From positions 124,001-188,000 of the forward strand of contig JACVRA010000077.1 in the NCBI GenBank assembly GCA_019828545.1: a stretch of 64,000 nucleotides of DNA. Direction: 5' to 3'. Both the position numbers and the translations under genes were made by a program. Shown one piece after another: positions 22,723 to 32,418 of the stretch; the stretch's first letter is position 1; each line of letters opens with the position of its first letter. The DNA comes from Paracamarosporium sp. OC-R06-R3. Lineage: Eukaryota; Ascomycota; Dothideomycetes; Pleosporales; Didymosphaeriaceae. The notes below the pieces were generated by a model. It did no database searches, was not told where the DNA came from, and worked only from the letters and a program-made list of their open reading frames with translations.

Positions 22723-24549
22723 GTTCCTACTTCATGACAGGCTATGATTTGGAGTTTCGATATAGATTGGTAAAATCCATACAAATGGTTTTCGACGATT
22801 ACCTAGGTTATCTTGTACTTGATATATCGTGTATTTCATGTTGACTCAGGATGGACGCAGGCGAGCCCATATAATGCTCTAGATAGATCGCCAAAGGCAT
22901 CGCTATGATATTCGGATGCAGCAGTTTATTCAAACTGATCTTACCTGCCAGCCGTTCCTGATTCGATATGTGGGATATGAGTTCATCACATGTTATCTCA
23001 AGGGAAGGATCGGTATGATGTGTTTGCATTTACGGCCTAGAATAATCTTCCATAGCTTAATCCAAGCTGGCCACATATAGAACATAGATAGGTGACCCAA
23101 GGGCCCGCTGCGTAATCATCATTGTGCCGCAGTCGACACTTCGTACGTAAGTAATTGGGTGCGGAAGAGGGCACGTGTTTGTTGTGTGCAAACGTAGCTG
23201 TCTAAATTTCTTGTCATTTAGATCGATGTGGTTCTACTCACTCGTGATTTCCTCTCAAAGAACACATTTTTGTAGCTGTTTCCAGTAGTATTCGGCTTGA
23301 GGTACCCATATTTCTCTTTACACCAATCAAGATGTAGTCATTAGTAAATAAACACGCATAGGAAACGTGCGCATGCTAATCTGATGATTGCCAAGGAAAT
23401 TCTATAAAATATCCAAGGCCAAGTTCACGATGCTCGGCCGCTTAACCTTAGAAAGAAGAAATTACAGTGTGATGTCGATAAGACACATTTACTGATGAAG
23501 ATTCCGTTACTTATGACCGTGAGGCCTCTTATCTATTCGAGCTCCAAGCAGTGAATGGAATCTCACATGGTAATAGAAAAAGTGCTTGTTCATGAATAGT
23601 GATATACGAATAGGCGTAGTAAAAGAGATGGGTTTAAATAATAGAGAGGAGGCAGACAACTGGGTGAGTGGGCTGTGAGCGGACGAGGTGGTACCATTGT
23701 CCCTTTTTGGATGACTTCCACATCGCATCGTTGGTGTTCTTCGGACTACAGCCTATACCACATCACAGCCTGTCTCAGCGCATTGATATTGCAAATCTAC
23801 CCTTGTAATTGGAGAATGAGCTATGACTAAAGAACAGAGATCTGACTTAAATCTCGCAACATTATGGCGTTTTAAACAGCCTTGAAATCTCCTCCATTTT
23901 ACTGTGCGATCTGTATAAAAAGACCATCGTTCAAGGGCCGCGTAACCATTCCATTCGATAGACATAGATGCTGGATCCGCACAGACTGTATATTATTGCA
24001 GGGGCTCGAGCGTACGTACTTAAATTGTACTACTCTATTTTCGACCTTCACGCTGGCTATTACGCCAAGCTCTGAAGGCTTATTTGCATGGTCTGAGTTT
24101 CAGCCAGCAGCTGCCATAAACTCTGTCTTTTAAAGCAACCTGGGTTCTGAAAGTGTCCCGATTCACAAATCCGACGTGAAGTATATGTTGGAGAGCCTGA
24201 AGGAGCGGGGGCAGGCCGCGTCATCGACGCGCGCTAGGGCATGTTGCGTCTTCTTTCACCAAATTTTTCACATGCGAACTCGAATACAGAACACGGGTGA
24301 TACATTTATACCGCAGAATAGTTTAGTCTTAATAAAAACCAGACTGGTACCGTTCTCCCTCAGTTTACCTTTCCCGGTCCCATGTTTGGCTCGTTGTTAG
24401 AGCAGTTCCAAGATTAACAGCAAGGATCCAAACCCCAACCGGCGACACCGGGGAATACATCGGTCGTAACAATAACGCTGCCTTTTCACCATATGCTCCT
24501 CTACCCTCACCCTCTCAACACACTTCGTGCCCAGTCAGTGTGCCTTACG
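22723..24549. other. 1.8-kb intergenic gap
   Basis: Between RidA and the first small secreted protein. Only short open frames without features are present, and the sequence is mildly AT-rich. No RNA gene or repeat was recognised. Confidence 0.5.
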
Positions 24550-24939
24550 ATGCTTTTTGAATTTTTCCTCGCCGCTCTTTTCAGCGCCTTCGTAGCTGCA
24601 GCTCCCACGGAACAATTTGTTGCGACTGGGATATGCGGCTTCGCAAATCGTTTGGACGGAAAATCGGCTTCGCGTTACACGTATTTCGGTCTTGACGAGT
24701 GCCGTTCCCTGGGGAAGGCAGCGCCGGTAAAGAACCTATATCGCGATTTGAACTGTGATTGCACATTCTACAGGTGAGTACTCTACGAGAGCCATTGTTC
24801 TCGAGAGTTGACAATCGATAGGGATGCGGAATGCGAAAGGGAAACGTGGTATCTATCTGTCGATTATGCTGAGTTGCGGGAAGAGGTGGCAGAGGTGTCG
24901 GAATACTACATGTGCACTTCGAGAAGTGGCAGAGGATAA
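24550..24939 (+). CDS. Small secreted cysteine-rich protein A (candidate effector)
   Basis: Two exons, 24550-24773 and 24822-24939 (intron GTGAGT...TAG, 48 bases), give 113 residues. The signal peptide is MLFEFFLAALFSAFVAAAP; an in-frame upstream start at 24493 would bury it, so the inner ATG was chosen. The mature chain has six cysteines: GICGF, DECRS, NCDC, DAECE and YMC. The segment LYRDLNCDCTFYR directly precedes the phase-2 intron. The same cysteine layout and the same intron position occur in the protein at 27689-28091. Size, secretion and gene-poor surroundings fit a secreted effector-like or extracellular defence protein, but no known family is recognised and no function is implied. 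Confidence 0.72.
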
Positions 24940-27688
24940 AACTTAAGAAAAGCGTGATAACATGTGGTTATGTTTTGCTACATCTGTTCGAAGGTGCATA
25001 TTAAGCCATCCTTTTAGGCTCATACTCGATAGTGCAAGCGACAAGCGCGCAAGCGGTCGTTTATCTACGGGTTAAACCTTGCTTCATCGGCGAATCTTTT
25101 GTACAAAGGCGATCAGCACATCAGTTCAGGTAGGAAATGATCACCTACGGGACCGAATAGCGTGCTTAGCTATATAAGCAGCTACACTTCTGTCAATACA
25201 TTCGTCCAAACTCCTGACGTATTCATACCGACAATTCTGATTTCAGCGGGCAGCTAAAGTGACCTTGTGTATATTGCATACATAATGGAATTGCTAGCCT
25301 AAAGCGCAGTTTGCCACTGCCTCAATTTCAACCGTGGCACATCTCTATCTCTCCCCCGCAGTGGTCGATATGAGCGCTATAAGGACCATACTCGAACATA
25401 GCATGCTTGGCAACTAGAATCAAACGGCAATAAAAGACTGTGGATCGCTTTCTACTATAGCGAGGTTGCTGTTACCAATTCTACAAGCAACTTTCCGCTC
25501 ATTTAGCAGGTTAGTCTTATTAGCAGTGGATACTTGATCATCGGGTAATAACCGGGTAGTCCAGACGCCGCTTGCGGAAAGAGACAAGGCCGGTGAGTTT
25601 TCTCCACTATTAGGTACGGAGAATGTGCTGTACGTTTCAAAGTACGTAATTACGGAGGACGATAATCACCCGGCGTAAATTCAGATTAAGCCATTTAGGG
25701 CCAGTGCATACCTCAATTACGGCATTCCTTGATCTCAGAACGATGAGAGAATATTCCTTAATATTATATAGATATTGCGATAGTCATCTCATGAAAAAAA
25801 AACGCTTTTCTTAAATCGAGAAAGACAAGTAGGGGCTACTCTTGTTAACGTCAAGGTTTATAGTTAATTTATAGTAAGTCTTGCCGCGGATATTATGTAT
25901 GTTAGAAGCGTTGTCTGCCGTTTATTACAAAGGGTAATTAGCTCAGTTGTAGTCCGGGTCTTACCATAAACGTTGGGTTATACGGCAACATAGTGGGGAT
26001 CCGTCATTTCGATTGGGGTCCTTATCACTCCAATAGATATGACCTAGCTATGATCGATAGTAGCTGTACATTCGGTATAGACGATATAGAGGAGCGGAAT
26101 AAAAGGCATCACTATTCTTCGAACACTTAGATTCATTTGCTTATTTGTTTCGAGCAAAGTGGAACTATGTGGCTCGCATGTACGTTTCTTTTATAGAGTC
26201 TAGTTATACGGAAGAAGTAAGAGTCTAGAGCTGTCGTATATGAATCCAAGTCAAGGAAGTTTGGAGACATGGAGAGTCCATCAAGTAAGATATTTCACAT
26301 CGTGCCTCTGAGTGCATAGGCTGCAGTAGAGCGAGAATATAATGGTATAGTTCCCTTAGATATAACATGCTATGGAGTTATGGCATCGATCATTAGTCAA
26401 GGTGTCTTCCTAAGACCTCGACTTTGCGAAGACAGATTTGACCCCGATGACAGTGGGTTAAGTATTTTAGAACAATTAATTGAGGATACAAGAATACATC
26501 GTTAAGTAGCGCGTTATGAGAAGGTTCATAAAGGTTTAACTATCATAAGCTTCGTAGTAGTGACTTGTGATATATTGGTTGTGGTCAGAATAACAACAAC
26601 TACGATGACCAGCTACATTAATAGTTGCCTGGAAGACAGACCAAAGGCACGTTGTTTTAGTTTCGTAAATTTGGTTGTTAAAATGGCGTGAAACGTAACA
26701 GCGTGCAACCAGCCATTTTCATTGTCGACATGCTATCCTTTCGCATGTAGAGGATGGTCATTGACAAGGTAAGATCCGCGGGGCGGTTACAGGATCTGAG
26801 CAAGCGTTTGTTAGCGTCGAAAAAACCAGTTCGATGGGAGTAGCATATGATCCTGCTTGAAGACAAAATTTTATCCCCAATAATAGACCCAAACTGTGAC
26901 GCAATCCAGTACTATCTTCAAGCTATCACGCCCTCTATGAAAAAGACTGATATTTGTCGCTGATGTTGCAGCCGCATCTTCCTATGTGCAGCGCTATCGA
27001 AATATTGCATGACAGTGGCACCACTCGCGTGTAAGCAGGGCCCTACCGTATCAACCTGGAGGTGAATATGAGAGGACGAGAAGGTATCGATTGAGGCCTA
27101 GGGCAGGTACTGGAAAATTCAAGAACCAACTAAAAGGAGGCGACAACAAGGATGGCGACGGCAATGATTAGCACTAATTCTAGCGGTGAATATCCAATAT
27201 ATGGAAGCCGGCAAGCTGCAGCGACCGCATGGCTGAGGACACGTCAATAGATCCAACCTCAGATCCCAGGTATCGTTGATGATAGGACAGACCGTGTTCT
27301 TGTAGCCAAGGTGCACACCAATAGAACAAGTTTTGTATCACAAAAGAACCCGACAAACTTGATCTGCTGTTGCACTCTTGTTCCACGAGGAACTCCCGAA
27401 AACGAGTCGTAGGCATCCATAAGTAGCTCATTGTGTAAAAAGTCAGAAGTGAGTAGTCTGTGTAAGAAAATGCTTTGTCAGGACTGTCGGTGAGGACGTA
27501 TCCACCTACGAAGAGGCCTGGAAAGGCCGACGCTGAATTTGAGAAAAGTATATTTAGAGACTTGACGCCCACTTAGGCAGATTGCAGCATCGAGAAAATT
27601 GCCCCGAAATTTGGCCACCAGCCGAAACCAAACAATTCATCTAAAGCTTCTTATCCTTTTTCACATGGCAGTCAAATCCTGCTCCTCC
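24940..27688. other. 2.7-kb gene-poor region
   Basis: Between the two small secreted protein genes. Short stops in all frames, locally AT-rich (for example 25740-25900 and 26480-26600), with no transposase, terminal repeats or tandem arrays that I can see. It may be old transposon sequence degraded by mutation, but that is only inference. A possible minus-strand gene lies at 27113-27572. Confidence 0.45.
27113..27572 (-). CDS. Possible hypothetical membrane-tailed protein
   Basis: An open frame of 130 residues (27572-27180) with a hydrophobic, aromatic-rich composition (FVGGYVLTDS, SLLTFYTMSYLWM). Just downstream another frame carries YSPLELVLIIAVAILVVASF and a stop, which looks like a C-terminal membrane helix. 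An unrecognised intron could join them, but I could not place it with confidence. No family is recognised. Confidence 0.22.
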
Positions 27689-28091
27689 ATGCGGCTCTTC
27701 GTTGCACTTACCCTGACTACTTGTGCTGCCTTTGCGGCGCCGGTCCGCGACACTCCCCCTCCCGATGACACTCCCTTGTGCGGCTACGTACGCATGGATG
27801 AGACTGCCTGGTGGTCAGTAGGTCTGCAGACGCATGGCTATTGTGAGCCCATTTGGAATAACGAAACGGCTGTCATTTACCGTATTGATCGAGACCGGTG
27901 TGGATGCGGGTTCTTTCTGTAAACATAGCTGTTCCAATCACACTAATGTTGCTGATAAGAGTCGCAGGACCGAGGAGGATTGTAAAGGGCAAGGCGACTT
28001 AGTGCTGCATAGGGGCCCGAAGATTGAAGAAACCCGGTTCATGGAGGAAGAGAAGCCAAGATGGGTGCTTTGCCAGAACATTGTGGGGTGA
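27689..28091 (+). CDS. Small secreted cysteine-rich protein B (candidate effector)
   Basis: Two exons, 27689-27918 and 27968-28091 (intron 49 bases, GTAAAC...CAG), give 117 residues. The signal peptide is MRLFVALTLTTCAAFAAP; an in-frame ATG at 27665 would extend it by eight residues. The mature chain has LCGY, GYCEP, DRCGCGFF, EDCKG and VLCQ. Alignment by eye with protein A (24550-24939) matches CG[FY], the middle C, YRxDxxxCxCxF[FY] and two C-terminal cysteines, and the phase-2 intron falls at the same codon, one residue after CxCxF[FY]. They are therefore likely paralogues. Without the intron the frame stops at 27922, giving a protein that lacks two cysteines. Confidence 0.7.
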
Positions 28092-28329
28092 CAGAGGCGG
28101 CAAAGTAAATCGGATGGGCCACAGCCACTTTGTATATGAGCTAGGCTGCAAAAGTATTGCACTGCTAGATAGGGTATGACTGACACTTTCTCTGCACGCT
28201 CTTTGAAACACTGGATGCAGTATTGAAAGTACACGGGAGAGGGAGAAACGAGGCTAGGGGAGAAACGAATGAACGGCAACTCGTATTATGTAACGTCTAT
28301 GGGGGTTGTTTTGACTAATTTTACCAGAG

Positions 28330-29541
28330 TTATACGTCCCTCGGTTCAATAGTCGTGTTCAAGTCGATCTTTGTATCGAGCGATCCTTGTGACTGCCCAA
28401 AGCTCGTCCTAACGGCTTCACTTGCGTACACCCTCATCTCCTTCTCATATGCTTCTGTGATTCCTTCTTTGAAACCGCCGGCCTCCGTCAACAATCTGCC
28501 TAGAAGTTCAGAGTCCCTCACAGCGGTGTTGGCGCCAATGCCGCCTGCTGGGGTCATCGAGTGTACCGCATCTCCGATGACGGTAACGCGGGGCTCGTTG
28601 GGCCATTCTGGTACTCCATCAGGTGTTGAGCAAGTGATCTTCCAGAAGGCAGCCTCTGACTCGTTCATGTTATCAAAGAGAGGCTTGAAGCGGGGGTGCC
28701 AGGACTTGGTGAGTGACTTGGCTATGTCGGCAGCGGGCTTGCCGACCAATGTGTAGTTGTCATTGGGAGCCTGGACAACGCCAGGAGAGCCACCCATGGT
28801 CCAGCCAAACTCGACGTTGGGGTCGTCCATATCCCCAGGGCGGACGTTGGTGATCAAGAAGATCTTGCCGCCCGGAACCGTCTTCTCGTCGACGAGGCGA
28901 AAGACACCCTCTCCCAGGCCCTTGAAGGCGGTGGTCGGCGCTTGGCCGTGGATGCCACGGGAGCCGAGGTCGTAGACCTTAAGCCTGCCGCCAGACAGCT
29001 GCTTTGCGACGTACGAGTAGATGCCCTCGCCGCCAACCAGCAGGCAGCCCTCTTCAGACTTTGAGCCGTCGGCGAAGACGGCGCGCACACCATCAGCCGT
29101 CAACTCATAACTCCTGACGTGGTGTCCCCAGCGGATCGAGTCCTCGATGCCTTCCAGGAAGATCTTGCGCATGTCGCCGCGGCTGATGCCCACGACCTTG
29201 CCGTCGCGCGACGTCAACACCTCCCTCGGGGCCGCTGTGGGTTTGCTGTCGCGCCCGTCGTTCACTATCTCGCCGGTGATGGGGTCGATGGCCACGAGGC
29301 CCGCGCCGCCAGTCTTGCCGCACGTGTCCCAGAACCTTGTCCATTTCTCGGGCGGGAGTGCCTTCTCGATGGCGTCGAGGCCCTCGTTGGAGAGGCGCAG
29401 CCGGTAGCCTTGGGCTCGGAAGATGGGCGATGCATCGCGCTCGTACACGATGAAAGGGATGTTGCTGCGGCGCAGGGTCGAGGCAAGAAGCAGCGAGGCG
29501 ATGCCGCCGCCCGAGATGAGGACGGGCTTGGTGAATGGCAT
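28330..29541 (-). CDS. FAD-dependent monooxygenase (PHBH-like group A)
   Basis: A single exon of 403 residues. The N-terminal dinucleotide-binding motif VLISGGGIASLLLASTL is near residues 7-23, followed by VYERD (the acidic end of beta-2). The second FAD motif GDAVHSMTPAGGIGAN is at residues 323-338. Short C-terminus without a membrane helix. Group A flavin monooxygenases hydroxylate aromatic or related substrates with NAD(P)H and oxygen. Local codon use is GC-rich, which explains long antisense open frames. The next gene on the same strand (29973-31475) is a luciferase-like monooxygenase, so the pair may share a degradation or detoxification pathway (inference). Confidence 0.9.
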   Translation of the reverse strand: MPFTKPVLISGGGIASLLLASTLRRSNIPFIVYERDASPIFRAQGYRLRLSNEGLDAIEKALPPEKWTRFWDTCGKTGGAGLVAIDPITGEIVNDGRDSKPTAAPREVLTSRDGKVVGISRGDMRKIFLEGIEDSIRWGHHVRSYELTADGVRAVFADGSKSEEGCLLVGGEGIYSYVAKQLSGGRLKVYDLGSRGIHGQAPTTAFKGLGEGVFRLVDEKTVPGGKIFLITNVRPGDMDDPNVEFGWTMGGSPGVVQAPNDNYTLVGKPAADIAKSLTKSWHPRFKPLFDNMNESEAAFWKITCSTPDGVPEWPNEPRVTVIGDAVHSMTPAGGIGANTAVRDSELLGRLLTEAGGFKEGITEAYEKEMRVYASEAVRTSFGQSQGSLDTKIDLNTTIEPRDV

Positions 29542-29972
29542 GGCTATGGGGGACAGGCGGCTGCGAGGCTTGGCCTTGCCGCGTACATGAGGGCGAGCAG
29601 GCGACTACGGCGGGATCCCAGTGATTGCGACATCGTCGGGCAGTTTGTAAGCGGCGGCGCTGTGCGAGGGCGAGGGCGAGGTTGCTAAGTGGGGGAGATG
29701 GATGATGCACTCGTCTTGGCCGGAGGTTGACCATCCGCGGCCAGCCCCCTCATACCTTGCAACCCTATGAAGGGAATAATCCAACTCTCTATGAAGGGAA
29801 TAATCCAACTCTCAGCTTGTTAGGTCCTGAGATGCACTGGAATGATGGATCTTGACACGGGCTGGACTCGTCACTATGGTGGGCGCACTACTCTTCGCAG
29901 CTGCATGTGACGCATGGTGGCATATGCATCCTATACGAGTTGCTGATACCATGTTTATCAATCAAACACATT
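29542..29972. other. Intergenic with 24-base tandem duplication
   Basis: Promoter of the FAD monooxygenase and 3' side of the FMN monooxygenase gene. It contains the tandem repeat listed separately; nothing else stands out. Confidence 0.5.
29765..29812. repeat. Two exact copies of a 24-base unit
   Basis: The unit CTATGAAGGGAATAATCC plus AACTCT occurs twice head to tail (29765-29788 and 29789-29812) without mismatches. It lies about 220 bases upstream of the FAD monooxygenase start. A recent small duplication; it could duplicate a regulatory site. Confidence 0.9.
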
Positions 29973-31475
29973 TCACTCAGCAGTCCATTTGTACTGCGAC
30001 CCCGGGTGGTCGTCCCTTAACCGCGGCCCCTTACCGTCGCCAAAGTAGTTTTCCCTCGTCGTCGCCGCCTCGTAGTCGTCCCAGAATAGACCTCGCGCAC
30101 GCAGTTCCGGCAGTAGATACTTGATTATGTCTTCAAAATCGCCTGGATTGATCGCATACGATATGTTGAACCCGTCGACGCCAGACTCGTCGAACCACTT
30201 CTGCAGGAAGTCGGCGACCGTTTTGGCGGACCCGATCGCCTTCGCATGCGGGCCTCCAATGGCCAGCTCCCTAGCCACCCTCGCCTTCGTCCACTTCACC
30301 TTGTCGGTGCCGGGAATCGTGGCCGACCAGGTCGACACCAAGCTTTGGATGGCACCGGGGCCTGTAAACTTCAGATCGTCGTCGTCGCCAATCGTCAAAA
30401 GATCAGTGCCAGTCCAACCACCAAACAGCGTCAATGATCCTTCCAGGTCGGCATACGAAAGATATTCCTGGTACTTTGCCTGAGCCTTCTCATCGGTTTC
30501 ATCGATAATGATGGAAATGCCTGCTATCGTCTTGACATGGTTGGGGTCGCGCCCGTTTTCCGCGGCTTTCTGTTTGATATCCTCCACCGACTTGCGCACC
30601 GCCTGCGGATCCATGCCCGCCAGGAACATGCATTCAGCATGCTTGGTAGCAAACGCCTTACCTGCGCTGCTAGCACCAGCTTGGAAGATGAAGGGCGTTC
30701 GCTGGATTGATGGTTCAGTGGTCAGCGGTCCTGCCGTTTTGAAGTATTTTCTGATCAACCTAGGTCAGCTCTTTTCCCCTTTGCCTCCTGTGCACCTACC
30801 CTTCGTGGTTCACGTATCGTACACGGCCCGGCGAGGTGTACTGTTTCCCGTCTTTAACCACCGCATCATCTCTCCATGAACTTTCCCACAATTTGTACGT
30901 CGCTACCAGATACTCGTCCGCCATCTGGTATCGCTCGTCATGAGGCACCTGGGTTTCGAGACCGACATTCTTGGCTGCGCTCTCCAGGTGGCTCGTGACG
31001 GCGTTCCAGGCTACACGACCCTTCGTCAAGTGGTCGAGCGTTGCGAATCTTCTGGCAAGCAGGAAAGGATTCTCATACGTCGTGGACGCGGTGATGCCGA
31101 ACGACAACCGTGTCGTGACCGCCGCCATTGCACTGATTGGAATGAACGGATCAGTTATAGGGAATTGAGCCGCTCCAGGTAAGCCAGCATCGATGTTACC
31201 AGCGCCCCTGTAGACCCCATAGTGCCCAAGGACATCCGCAATGAACAGCCCATGGAATTTTCCCGCTTCCAGTATCTTTGCAAGATCGGTCCAATATTCA
31301 ATGTCGATGTATTGTGCCGTACGATTACGTGGGTGGCGCCAAAGTCCTATGTATGGTCAGTTTCAATATATAACTTAGTATCACGGCATTTTGTACCAGA
31401 AGCTAGATGGCCTGGCGTGCTCATTGTGAACGCATTCAAGATCCATTTCTTCGGTGGTGCGCTTGCGTCGCCCAT
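29973..31475 (-). CDS. Luciferase-like FMN monooxygenase (NtaA/SnaA/DszA type)
   Basis: Three exons, 31475-31397, 31346-30800 and 30750-29973, encode 467 residues. It starts MGDASAPPKKWILNAF, then GLWRHPRNRT, YWTDLAKILEAGKFHGLFIADVLG, and ATTYENPFLLARRFATLDHLTKGRVAWNAVTS, the hallmark of the flavin-dependent nitrilotriacetate/alkanesulfonate-like monooxygenases. TPFIFQAGASSAGKAFA and DGFNISY follow in the right order. These enzymes use reduced FMN delivered by a separate reductase; none is visible in the window. Substrates range from amino-polycarboxylates to sulfur compounds and cannot be predicted. The gene is divergent from DUR3 and co-directional with an FAD monooxygenase. Confidence 0.9.
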
Positions 31476-32418
31476 GGTTGCCAAATGCAGTTCAACTTCC
31501 TCTATTTTCAAATGTGCGGTCGTTGAATGGAATCGAACAGCAGAACATAATAAACACAACTTTGTACTTGTGCCCGCGAGCGTTCCTTCTACTGTTCCGC
31601 CTATGCGCAAGTGCGCACCTCATAACAGTACCAAATCGCGTCAAAGAACAACCATGTGCCAGTCGCTCGGCAGCCACGGCGCTATGGCATGGAAACCCTA
31701 CCACGATGCTTATCTGCGTTTCTTTTTGCGCTGTTCTCCGTCTCCATTCTGACCTCGAACTAAGCGTATTCTATGGTGTTGGCACCTCATCTTGGCCTGC
31801 AAGCACGACATCAGGCTACGGAACACGACTTCCGAATTTCGAACTTCACTCATCTAACTCAAGAGTTTACCTGATGTAAATGAATGGTACTGAGATTGGC
31901 AGAGGAGATGCTGTTGGTTTAGCACCATGCAGGCAATGACATCGACGTTACTGCCACAATATCGGGGTCTGAAACCTTGTGTAAAAACTGAACCAGTGCT
32001 TAGGATCCCCTTGCCCGAAACACCATCAATAATTCGGCTGCTTTCCGTTCCTCCAAACGCATAACGCTCCTTCTGGCTAGTTGTAGGGTGTAGAATCCTG
32101 GTAACTGGCCTTACCCAAATCTTCGGAGACCAAAACCACGATAAGCCTTAATCTGATTACAGACTATGCGGGTCTATTCCACAGTCGACTCGCCGGCGAT
32201 TCCTCAAGATCTTCCTCTGATTCATGCACAAGCATCTGGACCCTGTCACCTCGATCACATCATAGCAAGCTTGCGTTGCAATCGCATTGGAAATTTAATG
32301 CCAATCACTCTATATTAGCACAAACCTGCAGCACATTACCTAAATATTATCATTCTCGTCGTGGTCCAACAGGTTCATTTTATATACCATCAGATTGATA
32401 TTCCGATCAAGCCACAAT
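31476..32418. promoter_or_regulatory. Divergent promoter, FMN monooxygenase / DUR3
   Basis: About 940 bases between divergent genes. CGATAAG near 32139-32145 fits the HGATAR site bound by GATA-type nitrogen regulators (AreA), and GATA cores also appear at 32397-32400 and on the other strand near 32349. Nitrogen control of DUR3 is known in fungi; applying it here is inference. Confidence 0.4.

Noticed and set aside
25930..25990. tRNA-like start (TTAGCTCAGTTG) resembling a Pol III box A
   Set aside because: No pairing acceptor stem or intact B box follows; probably chance or a decayed copy.
24940..27600. A possible transposon in the gene-poor region
   Set aside because: No terminal repeats, target duplications or transposase/reverse transcriptase motifs could be found in any frame.
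29105..29734. Long open frames on both strands inside the FAD monooxygenase gene (209 and 189 residues)
   Set aside because: They are by-products of GC-rich codon use in the monooxygenase; compositions are Arg/Ala/His-biased with no family features.
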